Shown here one piece after another: positions 26,435 through 36,434 of a stretch of 64,000 bases of DNA. The notes under the pieces are model-generated. The model was not told where the DNA came from. It ran no database searches and saw only the letters and a program-made list of their open reading frames with translations. The stretch covers positions 1 through 64,000 of the forward strand of contig JBAYUQ010000002.1 of the NCBI GenBank assembly GCA_041675005.1. Reading direction: 5' to 3'. The position numbers were made by a program, and so were the translations under genes. Within the stretch, counting starts at the first letter, position 1, and each line of letters begins with the position of its first letter. The DNA comes from PGYR01 sp041675005 (GTDB lineage Bacteria > Bacteroidota > Ignavibacteria > Kapaibacteriales > UBA2268).

Positions 26435-27781
26435 TTATTTTACAATTGTTCTAAACATAACTTGACCAATTTCAGAATTTTGAATGAAATAACCTCTGAG
26501 TGAATCTATTTCATCAGCATAATCATCAAATAGTTCTGAACCTACCCCTTTTGCATAAAGTGGTATCAGCACATTCGTATGCTTTAAACTGTTCCACTTC
26601 ATATTCGGTATTTTGCCCTTACCATTCGTACTAACTCTGCTATTGAACCCATCTTGACCTGTTAAATACCCAGTCTCATGATCAGCAGTTACTATAAGCA
26701 AAGTTTCATCCCAACTTGAATTAGTTTCTATCCATTTTACAACACTTTCAACAGCTTTATTAAACGATATTTGTTCTTCAATCATTCTACCAGAATAATT
26801 AGAATGAGCTGCCCAATCTACTGCTCCTCCTTCGATCATTAAAAAGAATCCTTTTGGATTTTGATTTAATGAATTTAGTGCCGTTTTACTTAATAATTTT
26901 AAACTTGGTATTGACTTTATATATGGTACTTGATTAGGATTTGCATTAACATCTCCTCCCCTTCCTACTTGTAATGTAGAATGTACTAATGGCAAACCCA
27001 GTAGTTTTTCCTCAGTTGGATTCATTAATAACTTTTCAAAATCACTTTGTTTAGTTATTAATCTTCTACCATAATTCTTACCTGAAGCATATTTATTCCA
27101 AAACTCCTTGCCACCAACATATTGGTAATCAGGTGTTTCTGTTCTATCACCATCATCATCATAGTCAGGGTGACCACATCCAAAGATAATATCCATATTA
27201 CTCTTGATCATCTCTCGAGCTATCTCTTCATAGTTATCTCTGTGCACATTATGCGCAGCAAATGAAGCAGGTGTAGCGTGTGCAAAAGGTACTGTAGTCA
27301 CTAACCCTGCTGATTTGCCAAGTTCTTTAGCTTTTTCTGCTATGGATTTTAAAGGTTGGAAATATATATCCATCCCAATGGAAGAATTATACGTTTTTCT
27401 TCCTGAAGCTATGGCTGTAGCAGCAGCACCTGAACCAGTAGGGCTGATATTTCTCCAATTAGAATCAGAGTATGTTAGTCCGGAGTTGTATCCGTTTTGC
27501 CAACTAAGTCCATTTTCTGATTTAAACTTACCCGAAATAGCAGGTGATGTACTTACAGGAAAAATAACGGGGAATGATTCATAAACTTGGGAGTTCAGTT
27601 CCCCGTTAGTGTAATAGTTTGTTGCATCTATATGATTATAACCACATCCATCCGCAATCATTATTATTATATTCTTCGCTCGTCTTTCCTTCTTTTTGAC
27701 GTTAAGAGACAATTTCGGATTTTCTATTTCGCAACCAAAAAATAAAATGGATATTAATAAAACCGAAATAGATCTAATCAT
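26435..27781 (-). CDS. Alkaline phosphatase family lipoprotein
   Basis: 448 residues. The signal sequence ends FFGC17, a likely lipobox. Metal and active-site motifs: MIADGCGYNH with D44, the nucleophile loop TGSGAAATAIASG with S117, GGAVDWAAHSNYSGRMIEE and VTADHETG. The residue before the nucleophile is Gly where most family members have Asp (TDS). It probably hydrolyses phosphomonoesters in the periplasm. Its start codon overlaps the stop of the upstream DUF4412-like gene (TAATG), so the two are coupled. Confidence 0.88.
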   Translation of the reverse strand: MIRSISVLLISILFFGCEIENPKLSLNVKKKERRAKNIIIMIADGCGYNHIDATNYYTNGELNSQVYESFPVIFPVSTSPAISGKFKSENGLSWQNGYNSGLTYSDSNWRNISPTGSGAAATAIASGRKTYNSSIGMDIYFQPLKSIAEKAKELGKSAGLVTTVPFAHATPASFAAHNVHRDNYEEIAREMIKSNMDIIFGCGHPDYDDDGDRTETPDYQYVGGKEFWNKYASGKNYGRRLITKQSDFEKLLMNPTEEKLLGLPLVHSTLQVGRGGDVNANPNQVPYIKSIPSLKLLSKTALNSLNQNPKGFFLMIEGGAVDWAAHSNYSGRMIEEQISFNKAVESVVKWIETNSSWDETLLIVTADHETGYLTGQDGFNSRVSTNGKGKIPNMKWNSLKHTNVLIPLYAKGVGSELFDDYADEIDSLRGYFIQNSEIGQVMFRTIVK

Positions 27782-28563
27782 TATCTACCACCACCAGCTG
27801 TAGGTAGTTTTTGTTCAGTGTAACCCTCTGGAATAATAAAGTCATTTTCAGTTGCAGTATAATCTTTAACGCTAACTAATTCACTAACTGAATTATCAGT
27901 TGCATTAATTGTTTTTACTGGTATTCCTTTTAATTCATCATATACTGCAGAAAATGGGTCTTTCTGTGCCATTGGTACTGATTTCAACATATCATTCATA
28001 AATGCACTAAATGATTTCATAACTCCCATATCAGCTTCATTTATACCTACAGTGCTATAAGGTGCAGCCCATATTTCACTTTTCAGCTCATCATTAGCTT
28101 TTAAGTTATATTTGGTAGTGTTCCATTGATTTACTTTCTTCTTTTCTCCGGTATTACTAATAGTATATGTAACATCTACACCTCCCATCTGAGAACTCAT
28201 CATCTTTTCCATTTGCTTTCTTTGTGCATCAGGCAAATTTGCAAGTTGTTGTTTCATTTGTGCCATCATACCTGACATTTGTTTATTTAAATTTGAAATC
28301 AACTCTTTATTCATTACCATATATGACTCTTCATTATACATAATAATTACAATTTTCTCTTTTGCCGCATTATAAATAATAGTTACCTTACCATTTTTAT
28401 TCTTACTGTCTATCTTTAGTATATTAGGTGTGAATATAGCGGTATTTAATTCACTTTCAGCTTCATTACCTATATCGTAATTCTTAAATTCAAGTTTAAC
28501 ATCTGCTAAAGAGAAGTTAAATGCAATGATAATCATTGCTAAAGTAGTTATAATATTTTTCAT
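27781..28563 (-). CDS. Secreted protein, DUF4412-like
   Basis: 260 residues with a signal peptide (about 1-20). A Met/Gln-rich helical segment (90-125, MSGMMAQMKQQLANLPDAQRKQMEKMM) interrupts beta-rich sequence with KVTIIYNAAKEKIVIIMYNEESYMVM, the pattern of DUF4412. It is translationally coupled to alkaline phosphatase. Function unknown; a periplasmic partner of the phosphatase is possible by position only. Confidence 0.65.
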   Translation of the reverse strand: MKNIITTLAMIIIAFNFSLADVKLEFKNYDIGNEAESELNTAIFTPNILKIDSKNKNGKVTIIYNAAKEKIVIIMYNEESYMVMNKELISNLNKQMSGMMAQMKQQLANLPDAQRKQMEKMMSSQMGGVDVTYTISNTGEKKKVNQWNTTKYNLKANDELKSEIWAAPYSTVGINEADMGVMKSFSAFMNDMLKSVPMAQKDPFSAVYDELKGIPVKTINATDNSVSELVSVKDYTATENDFIIPEGYTEQKLPTAGGGR

Positions 28564-28618
28564 TTTATCCCTTTTAGTTTAATTTGACTTTATTCTACAA
28601 CACTAATTTAAAAAAAAT

Positions 28619-29476
28619 ATGACTAAGACTGCATTAAATAAATTATTGAGCTACGATTTATTCTCTATTTCAAATGTAAATATTGAAGTAAAAGATGTTG
28701 CTGTATTATTTATTTTTTTAATAGTTCTTAAAGTATTATCAAAATTACTTAATCGTATTGTTTTTAAATATTCTAAAAGAGATAGAGGCTCTACAATAGC
28801 TGTCTATAAATTAATTAGCTATTTCATGTGGATAATAGGATTTTCATTTTATCTAAATGTAATTGGGTTTGATGTTACTTTCTTATTAGCTAGTAGTGCT
28901 GCTTTATTAGTTGGTATTGGTATAGGCTTACAACAAACATTTAATGATTTAATATCTGGAATAATTCTACTATTCGAAGGCTCAATTAAGATTGGAGATA
29001 TTGTTGTTGTTGATGGTGAGTTTAAAAAAATTCAAAATATTGGACTTCGAACTTCAAGTGCAGTTAGTTTTGATAACTCTGTCGTAATTATACCAAACTC
29101 TAAAATAGTTACAGAGAAAGTTATTAACTATGATAATGGTATTCATCCAGTTCGATTTAATATTAAAATTGATGTTGCTTATGGTTCTGATACAAATAAA
29201 GTTAAAGAACTACTTATCGAGATTGCTAGAACTGAAGAGCTAGTTTTAGAAACACCTGAACCATTTGTTATGTTTGATAATATTGGTGAAAGTGCTTATA
29301 ATTTTAGACTTTGTATATTCATTCAATTCCCACTTGATGGTTTTTCGGTACAATCAAATATAAGATATAAGATAATAGAAGAATTCAATAAGAATAATAT
29401 TTCTATACCTTTTCCACAAAGAGATATTAATATCAATAAACAATCATTAAAAGAGTTTTTATCTGACGATAATTAG
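28619..29476 (+). CDS. MscS-type mechanosensitive channel
   Basis: 285 residues. Three N-terminal hydrophobic helices end in the pore helix LLASSAALLVGIGIGLQQTFNDLISGIILLFEG, followed by the beta domain signature IKIGDIVVVDGEFKKIQNIGLRTS and IPNSKI. It is a small-conductance channel that releases solutes on osmotic downshock. The last 18 bases overlap the convergent giant gene. The length is typical of a minimal MscS. Confidence 0.93.
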   Translation: MTKTALNKLLSYDLFSISNVNIEVKDVAVLFIFLIVLKVLSKLLNRIVFKYSKRDRGSTIAVYKLISYFMWIIGFSFYLNVIGFDVTFLLASSAALLVGIGIGLQQTFNDLISGIILLFEGSIKIGDIVVVDGEFKKIQNIGLRTSSAVSFDNSVVIIPNSKIVTEKVINYDNGIHPVRFNIKIDVAYGSDTNKVKELLIEIARTEELVLETPEPFVMFDNIGESAYNFRLCIFIQFPLDGFSVQSNIRYKIIEEFNKNNISIPFPQRDININKQSLKEFLSDDN

Positions 29477-32400
29477 TTTTCTGTAAATTGTTATAGATGG
29501 AGTTATTACTTCTATCATATAAACGCCATTAGATATATTACTAATATTTCTACTTAAATTATTGTATCCTAATGGTATTTCATCGCTTAATAAATTCATA
29601 ACATTTCTTCCATTGAAATCTAATATTTTTATTTCAGTTAATCCTTTTTCTATTAGATTTAATTCAATATTTAATTCATTAGAATTATTATCAATAATCT
29701 TTACAGTTGCACTTAATTCGACTGAAAGATCTATTAATCTAACTCCCCCTTCATAACAAAGGTCACTAACACAAAACAAACCTATTTCTTGGTCTATTTC
29801 AATGTCAGTTGTGTTACCGTTGGCAGATAAGCTATCCATTGCTACAACTGCACAGGAATCATCACCCCATAAGGCTTCCATTTCAATGTTTAATATAGCT
29901 CCTTTATCGAGATTAGAGATTTCAAATGGAATAATTCTAACCCCATTATCTATTCTACTTTTCAATTTAGTTGGGCGCATTAATGAATGATTAAAGAATA
30001 GTTGACCAGAAATAGTTGTTACTCCTGCTTCATCTAATTTATTTGAATTTGATAAAGTAATTGGATAATTGAATACCTCCCCTATTTTTCTGCTCTCTCT
30101 CTGAGGTAAACTTAATACTGCAATCCCGTTACCTGCAGAAACTACATTGAATATTATACTATCTTGATTCATACAAGAGTCATTTACAATAAGTATATTT
30201 TCACTTGAGATATCATTTGGCCCGCTGTAATTTACTGTGATAACTGAGGATTGTCCCGGCTGAGCAACAAGAGGATCTATTGAGACTAAATTAAATCCAG
30301 GTAGCGGTTGAATGTTCCATCTAATTGAAACCGAACCAGTATTTTTAATATTAAATGTCTTATTACCAGGATTATTGAGTCCATTGAACACGAATTGTAC
30401 ATCATCTTCAATGATTTCAAAGTTAGAAATATCTTTTTTGATTTTGATGGGCTTGGAAAGCTTCCCATTAGTAGATTTGGAATCATTTGATATAAAGACT
30501 AAATCTGTATTATATATACCAACATTATTTGTTGCGAAAATTATGGTTAAAGTGTCAGATTCAGAACCTTGAAGGGTTATTATTTTTTTATCAACTGTAA
30601 ATAATATTGAATTATCATTCTCGAATCTAATGTTAGTAATACTAAGCTCTTCTTCCCCGATATTAGTTACAAGGATTTTGATTTTAAGAGTGTCTTCGCA
30701 AACTATGTGGAATTCAGACTCAAAAGCGGTGAATAGTGTCGCTTGAGTGTTTTTGATATTAACGCTAATGTCAATGCTATCCGAGCAATAGGGCTGGGGC
30801 GCAAATTTGAAGTTGAAGCTCTCCCCTTTGTCGCCGCCGTTGAATCTGTAGTTGACAATGGCTGTATCGCCTTGTAAAGTTGGATCCGGGCTAACGGAAA
30901 GCACCTCAATTTTACCGTCTTTAGATATATAGGGCAAGTTATTATTCCATATCAAGTCGGTTTTCCCGTTATTTATAACCCTGAAAGTCTCATTTATAAC
31001 GACGTTATTGTCTGCCCCGACTAAGTTATTGTTCCCCGAGACAACGAAAGAAGTATTTAGTTTCCTTGCATTGAGATAAATTTTCCTGATATTGCTTTCC
31101 AACTCATTGGTAAAGATTAAAATGGAGTCTTTTATAACTCCATTGTCAATGGGTTTGAACTCCACGTCGAAGGAAAGGGAATCCCCGCCTTGCAATTTGA
31201 TATTAAAGTTGAAGTTATTAAGAATAGTGAAGTTGGAACTATTAATCTTGATATCGGAAATGGTAATATTGCCTCTGCCCTTGTTGTAAACGGTGATAGT
31301 TTCGGTTTTCGTCTCATCGCAGATCACATTACCAAAGTTGATGCTATTACTAAATTCAAGATTGGGGTTAATCCCCTCACCGTATAGGTTAATATGTGTG
31401 GTAGTAACTGCATTTGAAACGTCAACATACTCGATTCTTAACCTTGCGTTCTCAATTTCAGGAATAAGTGGCAAGAACTGAATAGAAACTTCAAACTCCT
31501 CTTTGGGGTCGATTTCTAGATTTGTTATTTCATTGATTGTATTTCCAGATGCATCTAGTAATTTAAAGTATTTATCGGATGGACCAACTAAGTAAATCTT
31601 ATTAATAATTAGTATAGAAGAACCATTGTTAATAATTGATTTCTTTTTTATAGTGGAATCCTTAGTAATAAGAACTTCACCAAAATTATAGTTCTCAACT
31701 TGAACTAACGGCTTTACACCTTTAGCCAAAAGCTTACTTGTTTTCAATCCAAATTGGGAATAAATGTTGAGTGTAGCTGTAAAATTCGCTTCTCTGTTTG
31801 GAGTAAAGCCGAACTCGAAATTAGGTTGGTTTACACTATTCGCGACATTAGGTAATGTAGGACTATTTGAAATTGAAAACATTGCCTTGTCAATTCCAGA
31901 TATATTAACGGAATCAATCTGAAAAGGATATTCGAAGTTGTATTTCAACAAGTTGGTAATCGTAGAGTCTTTTGTTTGACCTACCAGCTCAGTACCTAAA
32001 TCTATATCATTTACTTCAAATACAGTCTTTCTTATTGAGAAGACACTATCAGAAATATCTTCATATTCTGGATAAGCTTTGACTGAATATACAGCTAACA
32101 AATTATCAGAAGGTAATCCGTTAGTTCCCACCACAAATCTTGTATAATCAGGGCTCCATTCTATTGTATTATCTATTAGACTATTAGAAATGAAACTATA
32201 TTTCTCTTGAAATTCTTTTTTGCCGTCCTTTTCAACGACTTCCAATACAATCACATTTGAACCATGGTCAACAGTCACTAGTAAGTTCTCAATTGATGAA
32301 GCTTCTATATCAGATATTCGAGTGTCTGGCCTAAATAATCTCACTTCTTTTTTCTTAGTGCTTAGATCCCAAAGTTCAATAAAACGAATGGTACCAACGG

Positions 32401-34480
32401 CTGAGCTAGTAAAAATAAATTTATCATCATAGTTCCAATCTATATTTTGATATGAGTATTTTTCTGAAGTATCCGTCATAGTATATCTTGAGGTTACTTT
32501 CCAAGTGGTACTATTTTCATATACATAAATTGAATCTGATATACCTTTAGTCTCCAAACAAAATGCAATTTTGCGAGAATCATTTGATATAGCAGAACCT
32601 GATATCTTACCGTTAATTATTGGTCTATGGAATACATTGAGTATCTCTCTAGTTTGGATATCCATAATCGCAATACTATCAGAATTTGTAACCGTTATTA
32701 TTTTCTCATCTTTACTCAGTTCTAACTCCCCAGATAGGTTATTAATTAAGTCGAACTTTTTATTTAATACATTAAATATATATAATCCGTTAGGATTTGT
32801 GACGAATAAACGTGCACCATCTGGGAAAAACTGAACATCAATAAAGGATGAAGTATCTGTTTCCATGAAGAACTCATTTATCTTTTCACCAGTAATACTA
32901 TTGAATAATTTAATTGAGTTAGTATCAGATAATATAGCGAATACATTACCTCGCTTATTCCAGCTAATTTTATTTACATCACTACTATCAATGCTTGCAT
33001 CATATATTTTTCTACCCGCTATATCACTTATTTTTTTAACTCTTACCAAGCAATTATCACTTTCAACGTTTGGTATATTCCAAACAGATGTATTGTACAT
33101 TTTCCCAAGATTAACTAAACTCCAATTTTTACCCGAATCAAGTGAATAGTCAATCATTATTTCACTATTCTGAGGTGTTCCATTCCAAAATATTTTTTCT
33201 ACAGTATTTGCTTTAAATACTTCGCCTCCGTTTGGCCTTCTAATATTAATAGGCACTTCCGAAGGAGGTGAGTTCAAGCAATTACTAACAGCAATAATTT
33301 TATTGTTCTGGCAAGAACTTGCATCTATTTCAAATTCACAAAATTTATGTTTACTATCTGTCGGATTGTATGTTATTGCAATTTCGACAATTGAGTCTTT
33401 TTCTAAAGTAAAAGGTACTTTTCTATTTATAAATTTTGCTGTGAAATCTGAACAAATGGCAACACTATTGTTTTTATTTATTCCATATATATTTATTTTG
33501 TCGGTTACTGCCTTTAGCCTTATAATATTTGTAAATTGCTTTTGACATTCAAAAAGAGCAAAGTCGCCATTCAAATATTCAAATTCAGGGAACTTTTCTC
33601 CAGGAGAATTATAAGAAACTTTTTTATCTAAATTTAATGGTCTATATTTAATGTCCGCAATCCTACCTTGTAAACACCCTTCTGTAAACCATGAAATATT
33701 ACAAGGGCTAGTACTTATTGCAATTTTGCGAATTGTATTATAAACATTTATTAGCTTTTCTTGAGAATCAATATTTTCGAAGTATTGACCTCCCGTAGCA
33801 TCAGAAACAGCTTTCATTTCAAGTGGTAATGAAATATCAATCGAAATAGAATACACAATTGCTCCTAATTCTTCTGCCCTTTTAACAATGTCAGATGGAT
33901 TGAAATCTGATAGGCCAACTCCGTCAGTTAAAAATATTATAATAGGCTTGAATTGAGCTCTACGAGCAACGTCTAATGCACCTGCATAAGGATCAAGAAA
34001 TGCATTTTTATAATTTGTTCCGTTTCTTATTTCAAGGGTTGCAATTGACTGTAGTAATAAGGACTTATTAATCTTAAAATCAGAATAAAGCAAGGCTTCA
34101 TCATCGAAAGTAGTAATAGCTGTTTCTTCGTTTAAAGTGTCCATTTGCCCTATCCATTGGCTAGCTGCCAACTTAACCCAATCTAATCTCTGCCCTTTCA
34201 TTGAGCCAGATACATCGATAGTTAGAACTGTAGATATTCTATTAAATACCGGCTTAGAACTACATTCTATTTCCCTGACTGTTCGATTAATCATATTCTC
34301 TACTATCTGAAATTCTTCAGGAACAAATTGTGTTATTTGTTTATTATTAGAATCAGTAACATAGAATTTTGCATTTATAATTGGATATTCATCTGAATTT
34401 ACATCATAGACATGAAAATTCTGTCCATTTAGCAGATTACTCGCCAATATTAAGATCAAAAATGTGTATATAGTTTTCAT
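29459..34480 (-). CDS. Giant T9SS-exported protein: VWA, propeller, ASH-like repeats
   Basis: 1673 residues. Signal peptide 1-19. A von Willebrand A domain (about 80-250) has the MIDAS DxSxS at 89-93 (DVSGS). A WD40-like propeller follows over about 500-800 (for example FFPDGARLFVTNPNGLYIF, IEWSPDYTRFVVGT). Repeated ASH/HYDIN-like beta domains fill about 810-1500, and the last 80 residues are a T9SS type A sorting domain ending SIYRK-type. It is probably surface-exposed and may bind metal-dependent ligands or matrix. A segment of higher GC lies within it (see 30700-31390). Confidence 0.88.
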   Translation of the reverse strand: MKTIYTFLILILASNLLNGQNFHVYDVNSDEYPIINAKFYVTDSNNKQITQFVPEEFQIVENMINRTVREIECSSKPVFNRISTVLTIDVSGSMKGQRLDWVKLAASQWIGQMDTLNEETAITTFDDEALLYSDFKINKSLLLQSIATLEIRNGTNYKNAFLDPYAGALDVARRAQFKPIIIFLTDGVGLSDFNPSDIVKRAEELGAIVYSISIDISLPLEMKAVSDATGGQYFENIDSQEKLINVYNTIRKIAISTSPCNISWFTEGCLQGRIADIKYRPLNLDKKVSYNSPGEKFPEFEYLNGDFALFECQKQFTNIIRLKAVTDKINIYGINKNNSVAICSDFTAKFINRKVPFTLEKDSIVEIAITYNPTDSKHKFCEFEIDASSCQNNKIIAVSNCLNSPPSEVPINIRRPNGGEVFKANTVEKIFWNGTPQNSEIMIDYSLDSGKNWSLVNLGKMYNTSVWNIPNVESDNCLVRVKKISDIAGRKIYDASIDSSDVNKISWNKRGNVFAILSDTNSIKLFNSITGEKINEFFMETDTSSFIDVQFFPDGARLFVTNPNGLYIFNVLNKKFDLINNLSGELELSKDEKIITVTNSDSIAIMDIQTREILNVFHRPIINGKISGSAISNDSRKIAFCLETKGISDSIYVYENSTTWKVTSRYTMTDTSEKYSYQNIDWNYDDKFIFTSSAVGTIRFIELWDLSTKKKEVRLFRPDTRISDIEASSIENLLVTVDHGSNVIVLEVVEKDGKKEFQEKYSFISNSLIDNTIEWSPDYTRFVVGTNGLPSDNLLAVYSVKAYPEYEDISDSVFSIRKTVFEVNDIDLGTELVGQTKDSTITNLLKYNFEYPFQIDSVNISGIDKAMFSISNSPTLPNVANSVNQPNFEFGFTPNREANFTATLNIYSQFGLKTSKLLAKGVKPLVQVENYNFGEVLITKDSTIKKKSIINNGSSILIINKIYLVGPSDKYFKLLDASGNTINEITNLEIDPKEEFEVSIQFLPLIPEIENARLRIEYVDVSNAVTTTHINLYGEGINPNLEFSNSINFGNVICDETKTETITVYNKGRGNITISDIKINSSNFTILNNFNFNIKLQGGDSLSFDVEFKPIDNGVIKDSILIFTNELESNIRKIYLNARKLNTSFVVSGNNNLVGADNNVVINETFRVINNGKTDLIWNNNLPYISKDGKIEVLSVSPDPTLQGDTAIVNYRFNGGDKGESFNFKFAPQPYCSDSIDISVNIKNTQATLFTAFESEFHIVCEDTLKIKILVTNIGEEELSITNIRFENDNSILFTVDKKIITLQGSESDTLTIIFATNNVGIYNTDLVFISNDSKSTNGKLSKPIKIKKDISNFEIIEDDVQFVFNGLNNPGNKTFNIKNTGSVSIRWNIQPLPGFNLVSIDPLVAQPGQSSVITVNYSGPNDISSENILIVNDSCMNQDSIIFNVVSAGNGIAVLSLPQRESRKIGEVFNYPITLSNSNKLDEAGVTTISGQLFFNHSLMRPTKLKSRIDNGVRIIPFEISNLDKGAILNIEMEALWGDDSCAVVAMDSLSANGNTTDIEIDQEIGLFCVSDLCYEGGVRLIDLSVELSATVKIIDNNSNELNIELNLIEKGLTEIKILDFNGRNVMNLLSDEIPLGYNNLSRNISNISNGVYMIEVITPSITIYRKLIIVR
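30700..31390 (-). other. Higher-GC segment inside the giant secreted-protein gene
   Basis: By hand count, 30721-31320 is about 40% GC, with one 60-base line at 58% (30781-30840), whereas sampled lines on either side are 22-32%. It covers roughly codons 1030-1260, in the ASH-like repeat region, and keeps the reading frame. This suggests an imported or recombined repeat unit, though uneven codon constraint could also contribute. Confidence 0.5.
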
Positions 34481-34589
34481 TATTTTTTGTGTTTTTGTAA
34501 AGTCATATACTTTAATAATAATAATATACTAAAAATGTTACATAATCTGTTATATTTATATTTTACTGATTATCAAATAGTGCAAATTT

Positions 34590-36434
34590 ATGAAATACTT
34601 TATGCTGCTTTTACCTATTCTACTGTTCTCTTGTACGGATTCACCTAAACCTGTAAATACTAATCAGAATTTAGAATTCAATAAATGGTTAGATTCTGTA
34701 TGGTTAGCAAAAGTCAATAGATATCCAGCACTACAAACAGAATACGGATATAGAACTAACGATGATAAATGGGATAATATTTCAGATAGTATGCAATTAG
34801 CAGAACTAGATATACTGACAAATAACATTGTAGAATTATCAAAATTCTTTAAAGTTAGTAATTTGACTGATCAATCTTTATTAAGTTATAAAATCTATCT
34901 CTATAATGTTGAGACTGAGCTAGCAGGTGCAGAGTACATATATCATGAGTATCCTGTTAGTCAGATGGATGGATGGCATACTAAGATTCCATCAACTCTT
35001 ATCAATCAACATACTATAGCCAATGAGAAAGATGCAGAGAATTATTTGAGCAGAGTGAACAAAGTCCCAGAAGTTATATCTCAACTTATTGACAATCTTA
35101 AAAGAAGGGAGAGTAAGGGCATCATAGCACCAGCTATTAATCTAGACTATGTTATTCAAAGTTCTGAAAATCTGATTTTAAATTCGAAAAATAGTATCGA
35201 GAATCATCCTATATATAAAGACTTCAAAACTAAGACTTCTAAAATAAATATTAAATTAGATAGAGAAATCCGAAAAGCAATTAATGAAAATTTTTCTACA
35301 GCTTACCAGGATTTAGTTATTTATCTGAAAGAATTAAGAAAAGTATCAAATAAAGACATCGGTGTTTGGTCATTAAAAAATGGTGATGATTATTACAATT
35401 ATCAATTAAAGTTGAATAATACAATTGATATAACTTCTGATGAAATATATGAATATGGACTTTATGAAGTCGATAGAATCCATAGTGAAATGATTAAAAT
35501 AAAAGACAATGTTGGATTTAAGGGTGATTTGCAATCTTTTTTCAAATTTATGAGAGAAGATAAACAATTCTATTTTCCAAACAATGCTGAGGGCAAACAA
35601 CAATATCTAGATAGTGCTAAATCAATTATCAATTCTATGAAACAAGAATTACCTAAATTATTTAATGTATTACCTAAGACAGAACTTATAGTAAAAGCCG
35701 TTGAGCCATATAGAGAAGAATCAGCTGGAACTGCATTCTATGAGTTACCTTCTATTGATGGTAAACGACCAGGTATCTACTATGCAAACCTCTATAATAT
35801 GGCAGATATGCCTATATATCAGATGGAAGCACTAGCTTACCATGAAGGAATACCCGGTCATCACATGCAAATAGCAATATCACAAGAACTAGAAGGAATT
35901 CCAAAGTTTAGGAGTGTAGGCAATCTATATGTAAGCTATGTAGAGGGGTGGGGTCTTTATTCTGAATTATTGCCAAAGGAAATTGGATATTATTCGAATC
36001 CTTACTCTGATTTTGGCCGTTTAGCAATGGAGCTTTGGAGAGCTTGCAGATTAGTTGTCGATGTAGGGATACATGCTAAAAAATGGGATAGACAAAAAGC
36101 GATTGATTATTACAATACTAACACCCCCGCAACTAACTCGGAATCAATAGGGATGGTTGATAGACATATAGTAATGCCAGGGCAAGCAACAGGATATAAA
36201 ATAGGTATGAGACATATATTAGATTTAAGGGAAAGAGCTAAAGAAGCACTTAAAAATAAATTTGACATTAAGAAATTTCATGATTTAGTTCTAGAAGATG
36301 GTCCAGTGCCTCTTTTTGTATTGACAGAAATAATAAATAATTGGATAGATAAAAATAAATCAAATAATGATGAACAAGGAGAATTGAATGAAACAGACGT
36401 TCTTATTCTTACTAACCCTACTTTGGGTCAGTAA
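34590..36434 (+). CDS. DUF885 family lipoprotein, putative metallopeptidase
   Basis: 614 residues. The signal sequence ends LLFSC, a lipobox. The DUF885 hallmark AYHEGIPGHHMQIAI (about 417-430) contains an HExxxHH-type zinc site, and VGNLYVSYVEGWGLYSELL and MPGQATGYKIGMRHI follow as in this family. It is likely a periplasmic, membrane-anchored peptidase of unknown specificity. The last 47 bases overlap the start of the amidohydrolase gene, so the two are cotranscribed. Confidence 0.88.
   Translation: MKYFMLLLPILLFSCTDSPKPVNTNQNLEFNKWLDSVWLAKVNRYPALQTEYGYRTNDDKWDNISDSMQLAELDILTNNIVELSKFFKVSNLTDQSLLSYKIYLYNVETELAGAEYIYHEYPVSQMDGWHTKIPSTLINQHTIANEKDAENYLSRVNKVPEVISQLIDNLKRRESKGIIAPAINLDYVIQSSENLILNSKNSIENHPIYKDFKTKTSKINIKLDREIRKAINENFSTAYQDLVIYLKELRKVSNKDIGVWSLKNGDDYYNYQLKLNNTIDITSDEIYEYGLYEVDRIHSEMIKIKDNVGFKGDLQSFFKFMREDKQFYFPNNAEGKQQYLDSAKSIINSMKQELPKLFNVLPKTELIVKAVEPYREESAGTAFYELPSIDGKRPGIYYANLYNMADMPIYQMEALAYHEGIPGHHMQIAISQELEGIPKFRSVGNLYVSYVEGWGLYSELLPKEIGYYSNPYSDFGRLAMELWRACRLVVDVGIHAKKWDRQKAIDYYNTNTPATNSESIGMVDRHIVMPGQATGYKIGMRHILDLRERAKEALKNKFDIKKFHDLVLEDGPVPLFVLTEIINNWIDKNKSNNDEQGELNETDVLILTNPTLGQ
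36376..36381 (+). promoter_or_regulatory. Shine-Dalgarno for the amidohydrolase start
   Basis: AAGGAG lies 6 bases before the ATG at 36388, inside the DUF885 gene. It is unusually strong for this window, where most starts lack one, and it supports the 36388 start together with the signal peptide that follows. Confidence 0.65.

Noticed and set aside
30286..31480. Several alternative frames on both strands inside the giant secreted-protein gene
   Set aside because: They coincide with the higher-GC segment, where stops are fewer; the main frame is continuous and encodes recognisable repeats.
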